DNA of 64,000 nt from the NCBI GenBank assembly GCA_039707465.1, contig CM077648.1, positions 19,754,119 to 19,818,118 of the forward strand, in the 5' to 3' direction. Every line of letters begins with the position of its first letter. Positions within the stretch are counted from its first letter, which is position 1. A program made the position numbers and the translations under genes. Under the pieces are notes generated by a model. That model was not told the origin of the DNA. It made no database searches and saw only the letters and a program-made list of their open reading frames with translations. This DNA is from Rhabdophis nuchalis. Taxonomy: Eukaryota; Chordata; Lepidosauria; Squamata; Natricidae. Positions 35,057 through 46,205 of the stretch are shown here, piece after piece.

Positions 35057-35619
35057 CAGTGATGTGTGCTCACTCCAGTGGTGGGATACGACTGAACCGG
35101 TGCCTGCTGGGAGCACCAGGTATTGCTCTGGTATGGTGGTCCGGAGGGCCCACCTGGCCGCCAGCTGTCCTTACCTGTATTTGAGCCGATCAGGGCTTAC
35201 ATGCATGCGCATGGAGCATACGGCAACTGCGTTATGCTCCACCGAGCAGCTGGAGTGACACAGAGCATTGCAGGCAATAAGTATGCATGCGCACACTGCA
35301 CATGTGCATGTGGTGGACGCCTGGCCCTATTGCACCATACCGGTTGCACCAGGATTCCGGAACCCACCACTGGTGCACTTGTTGGGGCTGCGCTCTGGAA
35401 AAGTTGATCTTCCGGGTTCTGGCATGTATGCACACCTGACAATTAGCTGGCTGTCGCGCATGCACACACCGGTTTTTGGCACTGCCGGGCACACAAATGG
35501 CAGCTAATTACTGTGCATGCTTGCGCGCCAGAAACCCAGAAGACAAACAGCTGTGCTTGCTGGGCGACATAACTTTGTGTGCTACTTTAGGCACACGTGC
35601 CATAGGTTCACCATCAGAG
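35057..35619. mobile_element. Large hAT MITE (cagtgatggc family) with exact TSD, carrying a nested MITE
   Basis: Starts cagtgatg and ends cataggttcaccatcagag, the family seen at 45122, 55241 and 59764. tcctatag flanks it exactly (35049-35056, 35620-35627). Only 19 bases in, at 35076, a second MITE begins (cagtggtggg family, to 35372), explaining the unusual 563-bp length. Confidence 0.8.
35076..35372 (+). mobile_element. cagtggtggg-family MITE nested in the 35057 element
   Basis: Starts cagtggtgggatacgactga and ends ggaacccaccactg. Flanks gctcactc and gtgcactt agree at 5 of 8 bases, so the TSD, if any, has decayed. Rich in CpG and 'gcatgcgca' words. Confidence 0.68.
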
Positions 35620-35784
35620 TCCTATAGGATATAGTCATTCTGAAATTATTTTTGGGTTCAGTGTGAAGGGATCTATCATAATCACCAAAAGTTTTTCAGG
35701 AAGCAAAACTCTTGGGGAAAAAAACTTTTTCATTGTTGTACATGAGATATTTTCTTACACTTTTGGTCAACAGCTGAGTCCTAC

Positions 35785-36085
35785 ATACAAAACGATAAAT
35801 ACAAAATTTAAAAACATATTAAATTACAATCCTATGCTAAAAACCAAATTAAAATCTAAAATAGCCCCGACGGGAGGTTACGGTAGGCCGGCTTGCTGAA
35901 AAAGGTGTGTCTTTAGACACTGGCGGAAGAGGCGGAGGTCCGAGATGGTACGCAATTCAGGGGGTAGGTCGTTCCAAAGGGCAGGGCCCACCACAGAGAA
36001 GGCTCTTCCCCTGGGTGTTGCCAGTCGGCATTGCCCGGCCGACGGCACCCTGAGAAGGCCCTCTCTGTGGGAACGGATCGGCCGA
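35785..36085 (-). mobile_element. CR1 fragment truncated at both ends
   Basis: Carries the 3' coding end (ggcggaagaggcggaggtcc, gttccaaagggcagggccca, cgacggcaccctgagaaggc) but lacks the terminal cccgcccttctcc segment and tail, so its 3' end is missing as well as its 5' end. Confidence 0.75.
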
Positions 36086-36227
36086 ATTGATTTTGTGCAT
36101 CAGTAATTAGGGGCAGTCCTTGAAATTTCTACAGGACTTCTGGTGACCAAATTAAAAGCTTTTTGATGATTTATTTATTTGTCAACAAGTACAAGGAAAC
36201 AAGTATGAAACAAGTATGAGTCTGGCA

Positions 36228-37165
36228 AAGGTTTTTTTATATTGAAAAAGTTTTATTGGTTTTACATTTTTTCTATAGGGTACGGTAAGGGATACAAAGA
36301 AATTTTGAGAGCATTCACGTCAGAGTCGTCGGCCCTTCCGAGACCTCAAAATACACAATAAAAAAATAACAAAAAAAGCATTTTTCATAACACTACAAGG
36401 TAAAAGCAAGTACATATACCTAAATTCTCAGTTCCATGCTATCAGACATTTACAAAAAATCCAGATACAAATATTATGCAAAATTGTTCAGAAAAATCAA
36501 GGCAAAGTTATTTTTTTGATCTAAGTCTCTTGGCTATTGTATCTTCTTTTTCTCCTCCCTGGCCCCCAGCGGGCGGGGCCGTGGCCCCCTCCGTCCCCCC
36601 TGGATCTTCCCCCAGGGCAGAGGAATGTTTTTTAAGAAAGGCTTCCGCCTCAGCAACTGTTTTAATCCTCACTCTTCCTCCTTCCCAGAACACCAGCATC
36701 CCTTCGGGTGTCACCCACTTGAACCAAATCCCGTGATCAAATAAAATTTTAGACAAGAAGGAAAATTTCCTCCTTGCTTCTCGAATCTTTCTAGGGATCT
36801 GCTTCAAGATAGCAACCTCTTTTTGTTGGTAGATTAATGGACTACCTCTCTGCACTTTCAGGATTTCCTCTCTGGTTGACCTTCTAACAAATTTCACATG
36901 TATCTCTCTAGGCACTTCATTTATCCTGGCATATGCTGAGTTAATTCTGTAGGCTAGGTCAATGTCCCCCCTGATCTCATCTTTAGGTTTTTGTAAATAG
37001 TCTGCTAAAATTGTGCTCATAAGATCAGGGAGGCATTCACCAGGTTGCTCAAGAACGTTCTGAAATCTCAAAAAATATGTCATTCTTTCCATATCAATCC
37101 TAGACACATGCCCATTTGTTTCCCCAACCTCTACAAAAGGTTTTGTATGCCCCAGTTAGCGGCAT
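36228..37165 (-). mobile_element. L1-type element containing ORF1 and a 3' UTR but no ORF2
   Basis: Reading the minus strand: a stop at about 37158, an open ORF1-like frame to 36508, then about 275 bases of 3' UTR with an aataaa signal, ending in an A-rich run (ttttttt at 36232-36238 on +). No reverse-transcriptase segment separates ORF1 from the 3' end. This layout is that of HAL1-type elements, or of an internally deleted L1. A clear TSD was not found. Confidence 0.7.
36508..37107 (-). pseudogene. L1 ORF1p-like protein fragment (RRM and C-terminal domain)
   Basis: About 200 codons without a stop. The start used here is not an ATG: the frame continues upstream through GTG 37105-37107 to a stop at about 37158, so the N-terminal coiled coil is missing. 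Recognisable L1 ORF1 (transposase_22 family) features: YFLRFQNVLEQ near residues 11-21 (first RRM strand), INEVPREIHVKFVRR near 62-76, TREEILKVQRG, AILKQIPRKIREARRKF near 97-113 and a final basic tail KRLRSKK. The protein is an RNA-binding chaperone of the L1 particle. Whether it is expressed cannot be seen. Confidence 0.72.
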
Positions 37166-37286
37166 ACCAGAGAGGCAGCTACATAAAATAAGATCGACAA
37201 CTCTGAATGCCTTTTGGGCATTGTTGTGAGCTCTGGGGCTTAGTGAGCTCTGGAGCTTAGGTCTTTCGAAATGAGTACTGCTAGGT

Positions 37287-37691
37287 CTGTAATGGTGAAC
37301 CTATGGCAGGTATGCCAAAGCTGGCATGCAGAGCCCTCTCTGCAGGCACGTGAACTGTCACCGCAGCTCAGCTACACCGCGTATGCGCATGCGCCTCCTG
37401 CCGGCCAGCTGATTTTCGGATCTCTGCAGAAGACATGGGCACATGTGTGGTTTGGGGGGGAGAACACATGCTGGGGGAGTACAGGGGGTGCAGCATTCTC
37501 ACCCCCCTCTCCACCGTGGCCCATTTTTGGTCCCAGGAAGCTGCAGGGAGGCCTGCTAGGCCCAAAACAGGGCATGGGGGGTGTCACACATGCATGCATG
37601 GGGGACATGTGTTGTGCGCGCATTGCATTATGGGCACTGGCATTTGTGCACCACTTTTGGCGCGCAACAACAAAAAGGTTAGCCATCACTG
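37287..37691 (+). mobile_element. hAT MITE (cagtgatggc family)
   Basis: Starts ctgtaatggtgaacctatgg and ends aaaaaggttagccatcactg. Flanks tgctaggt and ccctaggg share only 5 of 8 bases. Internal 'gcattgcattatggg' and 'cgcagctcagct' words match 45122 and 55241. Confidence 0.7.
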
Positions 37692-37694
37692 CCC

Positions 37695-38105
37695 TAGGGC
37701 TTTGACCGAGTGTGGCTCATGTTTTAGATCATTTCCGCCCAGCTTGTATTTGATGTTCTGATTTTTATTGCCAATGTGTAGGACTGAGCATTTGTTAGAG
37801 ACTGAGATTTGGAGTTGCCAATTGTTTGGCTATTCGGATACATAATCTAGGTCGTTTTGTAGGGTAGTATAATTGCCTGCAGTGTTAAATAGTTTTACAT
37901 CATTGGCAAATAGGATGCAGCTGCTTATAATATGATCACAAAGGTCATTTATGTAAACATCATTTATGTATTATGATATAATATTTGGGCCAATTACACA
38001 CCAGTTATCCCACAATGTTTTAGAGATTAAATCAAAAGCATTGCATGGTTGTATGTAAGCATTTGGACAAATACGGTAGGTAGCTTAACAATCTGACATT
38101 TTGTG
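37695..38105 (-). mobile_element. Probable CR1 fragment of the second subfamily
   Basis: The words aggactgagcatttgt, ttcggatacataatctagg, taaatagttttacatcattgg and cacaaaggtcatttatgta belong to a recurrent squamate repeat that I read as an internal segment of CR1. No open frame survives. Confidence 0.5.
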
Positions 38106-38108
38106 CAT

Positions 38109-39753
38109 TACTAATTTGAATTTGAATTTGAATTTATTTATATTTATATCCCGCCCTTCTCCACAGAGGACCCAGGGCGGCGCACAGGAATTTAAAAACA
38201 TACAAAAATACAAAAAATAAATACATAATTTAAAATATATTAAACTATCCTAATCCTAAAATAAATACCCAATTTAAAACTTTCTAAAAAGTCCCCATGG
38301 GAGGCTAGGCTGGCTTGTTGGAAAAGATGTGTCTTTAGACATTGGCGGAAGCGGCGGAGGTCGGTGATGGTGCGTAATTAAGGGGGTAGGTCGTTCCAAA
38401 GGGCTGGGCCCGCCACAGAGAAGGCTCTTCCCCTGGGCGTCGCCAGTCGGCATTGTCCGGCCGACGGCACCCTGAGAAGACCCTCTCTGTGGGAGCGGAT
38501 CGGCCGAAGGGATGTATGGGGCAGAAGGCGGTCTCGCATATAACTAGGCCCGAGCCATGGAGCGCTTTAAAGATGGTCGTCAGAACCTTGAAGCGCACCC
38601 GAAAGGCCACAGGAAGCCAGTGCAGCTCGCGCAGGATCGGTGTTATGTGGGAGCATCTAGTGGCTCCCATAATCACCCACGCGGCTGCATTTTGGACTAA
38701 CTGTAGCTTTCGAGTGCACCTCAAGGGAAGCCCAATGTAGAGAGCATTACAGTAGTCGAGCCGGGACGTCACGAGAGCTTGAGTGACTGTGCGAAGGGCA
38801 GCCCGGTCCAGTAAGGGGCGCAATTGGCGCATCAGGCGTACCTGATGAAACGCCCCCCTGGCCACGGCCGCCACATGGTCCTCCATGGACAGCTGGGAAT
38901 CCAGGAAGACACCCAAATTGCGCGCCCTCTCCACGGGGGCCAGTGTTTCACCCCCAATGGCCAGAGTTGGAGTAATCTGGCTGAACCGGGGTGCCGGAAA
39001 CCACAGCCACTCAGTCTTGGCAGGGTTGAGCTTGAGTTTGTTACCACCCATCCAGATCCGTACGGCCTCCAAACACCGGGACAGCACTTCAGCGGCATCG
39101 TTGGGGTGGTCTGGGGTGGATATGTACAGCTGAGTGTCGTCAGCGTACAGATGGTACTCCACCCCAAAACCACGGATGACCTCACCCAGCGACTTCATAT
39201 ATGTGTTAAACAGGAGGGGCGAGAGGACCGACTCCTGAGGAACCCCACATAAGAGGGGTCTCGAGGTCGACCTCTGCCCTTCCGTCAACACATATTGCGA
39301 CCGACCAGAGAGGTAGGACGAGAACCACCGCAAAACGGTGCCTCCCAGCCCCAAGCCCCCCAGTCGGTGCAATAGGATACCATGGTCGATGGTATCAAAA
39401 GCCGCCGAGAGGTCTAATAGGACTAGGATAGAGGAATAACCTCTATCCCACGCCCTCCAGAGATCATCCACCAACGCGACCAATGCCGTCTCAGTGCTGT
39501 GACCGGGTCGGAAGCTGGACTGGCGCGGGTCTAGATAATCAACTTCCTCTAGGTGTCGCGGAAACTGTTGGGCTACCACATTCTCAACAACCTTCACCAA
39601 AAAGTGAAGATTGGAGACCGGACGATAGTTCTCCAACAATGCTGGGTCCAGGGACGGCTTCTTGAGGAGGGGCCTCACTACCGCCTCTTTCAAGACGGCA
39701 GGTAAGAACCCCTCACTCAAAGATGCGTTGACAATGCCCTGGAGCCAGCCTCA
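38109..39753 (-). mobile_element. CR1 LINE, 1.6 kb, 5'-truncated
   Basis: The 3' tail is a gaatttgaatttgaattt tandem at 38109-38137, then the 3' UTR, then ORF2 to about 39753, where similarity ends just upstream of a TGA. Longest CR1 copy in the window. Confidence 0.92.
38335..39720 (-). pseudogene. CR1 ORF2 reverse transcriptase, frameshifted near the C-terminus
   Basis: 461 codons. In order: [13 protein letters not shown] (31-43), [16 protein letters not shown] (101-116, first catalytic Asp), [13 protein letters not shown] (159-171; the family usually has GVPQGS, as the 46.7 kb copy does), [11 protein letters not shown] (191-201, YADD catalytic pair), then the thumb and [15 protein letters not shown]. 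After ALHGSG the frame slips: the 21 kb copy has aggccccgagcc where this one has aggcccgagcc (38546-38556), one C fewer. The last 70 or so residues are therefore out of frame. The N-terminal endonuclease is absent. The listed start is only the frame edge; the open frame extends to the TGA near 39752. Confidence 0.9.
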
Positions 39754-40159
39754 TGTCGTCTCCCAGGATGCCAGTACAAGCCAGGACTGTGACTCCATCT
39801 TTTTTTAAAGAATTTTAACTCTTTACAGTTTAATGACTCAGCATCTTAGCCACTGAGCCACTGCGTCCCTACTTTTTAGTTTATCGCTTGTTGTAATTAA
39901 TGTCCCGATCCCCCAAATTCTGAGGGTTTTAGTCTCACAATTCAGGAATACACAAGGTTAGAGAAAGATAGGTTGGAATATTTTATGGGGTTTTTTTCTT
40001 CCAGAATTCATGGAAGTTATAGTAATGTGGGCTCCATATATCATCCTATTTCATTGCCGATATGTTGGACATAAATCGACATAAATCTGTTATGATGAAT
40101 TGCCTTGTAATGTGAGTTTTAGATAATAGGGTTATCATATGATGAATACAATCATTAAC
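39754..40159. other. Unique DNA with a short SINE-head scrap
   Basis: At 39836-39870 actcagcatcttagccactg is a remnant of a SINE tRNA-like head in minus orientation. Nothing else is recognised. Confidence 0.5.
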
Positions 40160-40330
<171 letters not shown>

Positions 40331-41307
40331 TTATATTGATTTCTTAAAGAAATAGAAATATATTTTCCTATCCATTGGCCTACTAGGGATCGTTTGTTAA
40401 TGGCCACCACATTTTGACCTATTATTGATGGGGAGATTACATACAAAGACTGCATGATTCTATCAGATTTAATGCGCTCCTTATGTTCAGTGATCCATTC
40501 TCTTAGAGCACGCATTTGCAGTCGTCATGATAATGAATTTGCATCTCCATTCTGATGTAATTAGAAAGTACTTAAGTACATTTTAGTTTCATTTAAGCCT
40601 GTTGTCGTCCTGACAGGCATTGTCTGTGGCCTAAAGCAAAACTTATCCCCATAGCTGTTTACATTCACGATATTGTGGTGTCATGTTTCATCAGTGTAGA
40701 GAGATATAGCAAGTCACCTGCTGCAGATACATTTTTCCCTATGGGTAAAATAGTTTATCTTAAATCAAGAGCCCCTAGCTTCATTTTGACATGACAGCTT
40801 TCTGGGAGTGGATGCAGCTTATTACTGTGCATTATGTATCCCTAGAGTAGGCCTGCTTTATGCTTGCAAGGGATGTACAATCTATCATTCTGAGGCCATG
40901 GTTTTGGTATCCAGGGTGAGTTATTGTTAGGTTTGTGTGTTGATCACACGCAGCTCAACATTTAATCTTATAAAAAGCCATAGTCTCAAATATTTCATAA
41001 TTGTACCATTTGCAGAATGGCAAGCAGCCAACAAAGCTCTAAATAGTTGTTTCTATCCATCCCCTTGTCTGTCTAACAATGTGTGCTGGGTTTTGTCTTG
41101 TAGACATTACACAGTCCTGTGTCAAGGAAACCTACTTTATATTTAGACCTGCAATAAATTACCTTTGGAAAAGGACCAAGACTTTCAGTTATATTTCTAG
41201 GCACGCAGGCTGAATATTGCACTTTTTTGGATATTATGTTTTCTCTTATTTTCACCTGTTTGGTACAGAATCTTTAAAGGAAAATTTAAACAAAGGTTAT
41301 GTTAAAA
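40331..41307. other. Unique DNA including a candidate conserved block at 40490-40750
   Basis: Non-repetitive. At 40536-40543 atttgcat is an exact POU octamer-type core, in a dense stretch with gatgtaattagaaag and agtcacctgctgcagat (E-box-like cacctg). Reads like a distal regulatory element, by inspection only. Confidence 0.35.
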
Positions 41308-41648
41308 TGGGATGTGGTGGCTCAGTGGCTTTGATGCTGTGCTTGTTGATCAGAAAGGTTGGCAGTCTGGCGGTTTGAATCCCTAGCGCCACATACTGAC
41401 TGAGCTCCCATTACTTGTCCCAGCTTCTGCCAACCTAGCAGTTCGAAAGCATGTCAAAATGGAAGTAGAAAAATAGGGACCACCTTTGTTGGGAAGGTAA
41501 CAGCGTTCCGTTCGCCTTTAGTCATGCCGGCCACATGACCACGGAGATGTCTTCGGACAGCGCTGGCTCTTCAGCTTTGAAACAGAGATGAGCATCGGCA
41601 AGCAAACGGCAAGCACATATATGCGAGGGGAACCTTTACCTTTACATT
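41308..41648 (+). mobile_element. Sauria-type SINE, full length
   Basis: Head gggatgtggtggctcagtgg with gcggtttgaatccctagcgcc (box-B-like), body gcagttcgaaagcatgtcaa, ccacatgaccacggagatg, ggctcttcagctttgaaac, tail gaggggaacctttaccttta. The 'cgccccctagagtc' stretch before the tail is deleted relative to 27583. Confidence 0.85.
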
Positions 41649-41854
41649 AAATAATTTTAGTTAGAATAACTTCTGTTTCATGCATTTATACTTTTCCCTT
41701 CAATTTTACTTTGTGTTATTAAAATAAAATCAAAAATTGGGGTGAGGGATGGGCTATGAGATGAAGAGATGTCTCTGTGTAATGTCATAAATGTAGTTAA
41801 TATTTAAAAGTATTAAGTTGGTTTGTACTTGTAATGGAGACTGGAAGCTATTTT

Positions 41855-42155
41855 TCAGTTACAACCTTTGCCACATCCCCATGATCATATGATCAAAATT
41901 CAGATGCTTGCAAACTGGTTCATATTTATGACCGTTGCTGTGTCCCATGATCATGTGATCACCTTTTGCGACTTTCTGGCAAGCAAAGTCAGTGGGGAAG
42001 CCGGATTCATTTAACAACCAAGTTATTAATTTATCAGCTGCAGGGAACTGTGGCAAGAAGGGTCATAAAACAGAGCAAAATTCACTTAGCAAATGTCTCA
42101 CTTAACAACAGAAATTTTGAGTTCAGTTGTGGTTGTAAGTCGAGGACCACCTGTA
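41855..42155 (-). mobile_element. Tc/mariner-like MITE
   Basis: Right terminus ggttgtaagtcgaggaccacctgta is the best-preserved end of the family in the window; internal ccatgatcatgtgatcacc and gcaagcaaagtcagtgggg. The left terminus is decayed around 41855. Confidence 0.72.
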
Positions 42156-42979
42156 TGCAATAAATAAGAAATCAAAAAACTTTTTAAAAAAATTAAAATT
42201 TAAGAACACTTTAATTGTTAAATGCTGGTAGTTCTTGCTGCTGCACAGAAAATGCCTTCATTCAATTTCGTTGCTGTCCCGAGCATAGTGGTATAGTTCA
42301 GGTGTATATTTAAACGTATTCACTGCATCTTAAATCTTGAGACTTCTTACAATTCTATGGTAGGTGATTTCCTTAGGAAGCTTTCTTTTTTTGAGTTAAA
42401 GAAGAGATTAAGCATTATTTTGCTCAGAAGCATTTTGAGATGATACCTTCTTGCTCTCTTCCTTGAGAGAGTAGGAAGTCGATAAACTACATTTTAGCTC
42501 TTGCGAGAATATAGAAACACAGAGTGTTCTACTGTTTGCTCTGATAGTAAAAAGTAAAATGTATTTGAGTGACCCTTAATGAAATTAAATTGCACAAGTT
42601 CTTATCTTGCCTGTGACTCACTGGGATCAGGATATGGATAGTAGAGTAGAGGATCTACTGGCTTTGCCAGCCAAATTAACAACATCCATCTTCTGAAGTA
42701 CTGCTTGGAGCACAAACAATGCCGACATATTTGGCCATGCTGATAATTTTGTTACAAATTTGTGCACTAAATCTAAATGCATTAAAATGGTAAAGAAGGT
42801 CCATTGTTAAATAGATCTGCAATTTTTATTAGGTAGCTTATCAACATAAATATAAGCTTAATTCGACAGCAATTGTGGGAAGCAATGTTTTATAAAAAAA
42901 AATCAGAATCCATAGAAAAACAAAGAATAACCAAAGTAGGGTTGTTTGCATCTAATTCTGTATGTGCTTGTATGTGCTT
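42156..42979. other. Unique AT-rich DNA
   Basis: No gene or repeat recognised. Confidence 0.35.
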
Positions 42980-43130
42980 CAGAGGTGGGTTGCTCCTTGT
43001 TCAGCCTGGATCGGGCGAACTGGTAGTTGCAGAGGCAGGAGGCTCTGCTCACCTGCATGCGCCGAAGTGTTGTGTGTGCATGCGCGAGCGTGCCCAACCT
43101 GATAGTAAAATAATTGGCAACCTACCACTG
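42980..43130 (+). mobile_element. hAT MITE (cagtggtggg family) with exact TSD
   Basis: 151 bp, cagaggtgggttgctcc ... ggcaacctaccactg. atgtgctt flanks it at 42972-42979 and 43131-43138, an exact 8-bp duplication. Confidence 0.87.
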
Positions 43131-43422
43131 ATGTGCTTGTGCACATGTGTGGGTAAGGGTAAGGAGGGATAATTTTCCTCTATGATAGAATTAAAACCCA
43201 AATAAATCCAAGTAAATGGCCTCCAACATCTTCCATGACATCACCAGAGGATGTTGGCTGGAATTTGCAGCCCAATGGTCATAAACATCTGATATACTGT
43301 AATACTGTGTTTCTCAAGTATATAAATAACTACTAATGGATAACTTTTTGGAAGTTTCAGGTATCCAGATGAATATTAAAATGTTGTTACAGCACCATAG
43401 AAAGAACTATATCCATATTTAG

Positions 43423-43785
43423 TGTCAGGTTTGGAAGCCATCTTTGTATTGGGCGTCAAGCCTGCCACATATTCAAACATGTGGGAAATTGGGAGGGGGG
43501 ATTGAATAGAGCATGGGAGATATGTAGCCATAACAACATTCCTTCTCAGAGAGTCAAGGTCATTTTATCCCTGTACCTTCATGACAGTAGTTGATTGGAC
43601 CATGTGATGGACATATGGGTGCTGGGGCAGTGTCCTGAACATTCAATCGGGTGGGGAAAACCTGGGAGCTTTCAGCTTTGGGTTTTCCCAGAGGTGCCAA
43701 CATGGTTTATTTAGACAAATTGAATTTTGAGGAATCTCTAGCTTGGATTCTTATTTGATGGAGGATGCTATTTGAAACCCTGACA
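43423..43785. mobile_element. Solo LTR, TGTCAGG...CCCTGACA, exact 5-bp TSD
   Basis: 363 bp with inverted termini TGTCAGG and CCTGACA. tttag flanks it on both sides (43418-43422 and 43786-43790). No internal retroviral or retrotransposon coding sequence lies beside it, so it is a solo LTR left by recombination between the two LTRs of a longer element. Transcription direction is not obvious from a TATA box or aataaa signal. Another partial copy begins the window (1-145). Confidence 0.82.
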
Positions 43786-43790
43786 TTTAG

Positions 43791-45113
43791 ATTACTTACC
43801 ACTGCTGAAGCACTGATTTTTACAATTAGCTGAAAGTGAAGTTAGTGGCATAGCATTTGTTTATGTGGTTCTTGTTCTACAATATATTTGTACATAAACT
43901 GTTACGGTAGTAAGCTTGGTTGCTGTAGTATGTTTTTCCTTATGGGTCAATCATTTATATTTCTTTTTGACTTTATATGTATACATGCAAAGTCCCTAGA
44001 AGTTTAAAAGCACTATGTGATGATAAAAGAATAAATAGTACGTATCATTTAATTCACATCTGCCATGAATTGTATTTGGAATTTTCTTCCCTCCATCCAA
44101 GTAATCACTTTGCCTTAACTCCAGATCCTTTAATTCCAGCCCATCTTTCTTTCCATTTTAACTCTTAGCCATTACCCATGTGCATAATACAATAATAGCA
44201 TTTAACAAGTAAAATCACTCAGATATATTTATTAAAGAGGAAACTATTTTCATGGTGAACATGATTAATCATGGAAGGTTGCATTGGCGGCCAATAAATG
44301 CAATTTCATGCAAATCCAGTTACTCTGTGCTGACCATAAGAATAATGAAGTTTGTTTAATTAAAAGAGCAAAAATCTAATAATTGTATGAGAGTAGATAA
44401 GTGGTTGTACTCAGGAGCTGTCCAGAGCTATTTTGTGAGCTTAAAAAAAATAGCATGACCCTATAAAAAATGATTTTATAACTTCAGTGATGTAAATAGG
44501 GGGGGGAAATATCTAGAGCTATTATTGATCTTACAGCTGCTGTCCTTTTAACCATATTAGCCTATGTCTCTTCCATTCTTTGCTTATTTTCCTTTTTCAA
44601 AGAAAGTCAGCAAATGAAAGAAGTCTGAAGAACTTCCAGACATGTGTCGGGTACACAATTATTCATAACATTCCCAAAACGTTTGAGAGGATTAAAGTCT
44701 GCTAGACTTAGGAGTTTCAGGAGGTAGGGTTTAGAGATATTTTTTTGTATCAAGATCTTGTAAAATGTTTCCCTTGATAATGTTTTGATGACAGACATCT
44801 TTCAACACCCTTACCAGCTTTTATAACTGGTGACAACACTCAGAAACCAAATAGTGTTCTGAACTAGGCCACACTTCAGCCATGATGGGGATAATATATG
44901 CTTCTCTGAACCATTGCATGTACAGCTGTCTTAGTGGAAGACAGCTTGGAAATTCAAATTTTGGCCATGAAAATGAACTTTACCATTTCCAGTATTATTA
45001 TTTGGAGAGGAACTATGCATAAACCCAGTTATGTCTTCCAGCCTGGTCATTTTTAGGTTCTCATATAATGATGATAGACATTTATTTTTTGGGAAAAATA
45101 AGATTGGCCAATA
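43791..45113. other. Unique DNA
   Basis: No gene or repeat recognised. Around 44230-44400 the sequence is balanced and non-repetitive (catggtgaacatgattaatc, ggccaataaatgcaatttcatgc). Confidence 0.35.
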
Positions 45114-45121
45114 GACTATGT

Positions 45122-45419
45122 CTGTGATGGCGAACCTATGGCAGGTGTGCCACAGGTGGCATGCAGAGCTCTCTCTGCAGGCGCATGAGCCATCACCGCA
45201 GCTCAGCTCTACCGCAGATGCGTGGCCAGCTGGTTTTTGGGTTACTGTCACGTATGCACAGACTTGTGCCCATGCATGGGGGTGGGCCGCGAGGGGCAAG
45301 GGGTTGCACATGCGGGGGTGCATGTACAGGAGGTGGGGCTCGGGGATTTCACGCACATTGCATTATGGGTGTGTGCATGCACTTTCGGCACGCAGCAAGA
45401 AAAAGGTTAGCCATCATGG
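45122..45419 (+). mobile_element. hAT MITE (cagtgatggc family) with exact TSD
   Basis: Starts ctgtgatggcgaacctatgg, ends aaaaaggttagccatcatgg. gactatgt flanks both sides (45114-45121, 45420-45427). CpG-rich centre. The open frames inside, on both strands, are not genes. Confidence 0.87.
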
Positions 45420-45565
45420 GACTATGTTATGGAAGACACCGTGTATAGAGGAGTCTGAAGGATTCCATTAAAGCTTCTTTAGGTGATCACATTAGGGAAA
45501 GGGGTGCATAACATCTGATTTGTTATAAACCTGAAGTTCAGCATATTCATCAAGTAGGAGTTGTA

Positions 45566-46205
45566 GGATTTATTAAATGTTTAGACCGCCCTTCTCCCTT
45601 GCGGGACTCAGGGCGGTGTACAGGCAATAATAAGATTAATAATATAGAGCATAAAATACAATTAAAAATACAATTAAAAATATATTAAATAGACTGGCCT
45701 GATCTAAATCCTGTTAAAAAACCCTTACTAAAACAATTTAAAAACTAAAACAATTAAAAAAACTACGCCAGGCCGGCTGCACGAAACAGATAGGTCTTTA
45801 AGGCCCGACGGAACTGGCACAGGTTCGTGGTTGTCTGTAGGTCAGGGGATAGGTCATTCCAGAGGGCAGGAGCTGCCACAGCGAAGGCTCTCCCCCTGGG
45901 GGTCACCAGCCGGCATTGCCTGGCCGACGGCATCCAGAGGAGGCCCTCTCTGTGGGAGCGGACTGGTCGGTGGGAGGTGTTTGGTAGCAGGAGGCTGTCT
46001 TGCAGATAGCCAAGTCCCTTGCCATGGAGCGTTTTAAAGATGGTTACTAATACCTTGAAGTGCACCCGGAAAGCCACAGGCAGCCAGTGCATCTCGCGCA
46101 GGAGAGGTGTCACGCAGGAGCATCTAGACGCTCCCAGAATCCCCCGCGCGGCCGCATTCTGAACTAACTGGAGTCTCCGGGTGCACCTCAAGGGAAGCCC
46201 CATGT
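45566..46205 (-). mobile_element. CR1 LINE, truncated, with C-terminal ORF2 frame
   Basis: 3' UTR gcccttctcccttgcgggac; the minus frame 45763-46212 (149 codons) reads [62 protein letters not shown] and ends YLFRAAGLA-stop: the undamaged CR1 C-terminus. Cut on the 5' side at about 46205. Diverges from the 38 kb copy at many codons, so a different subfamily. Confidence 0.88.

Noticed and set aside
35123..35507. Overlapping 80-95 codon frames on both strands
   Set aside because: All inside the nested hAT MITEs.
37271..37761. 144-codon and 108-codon frames, Gly/Cys/Trp-rich
   Set aside because: Inside the hAT MITE at 37287-37691, whose sisters have different frames.
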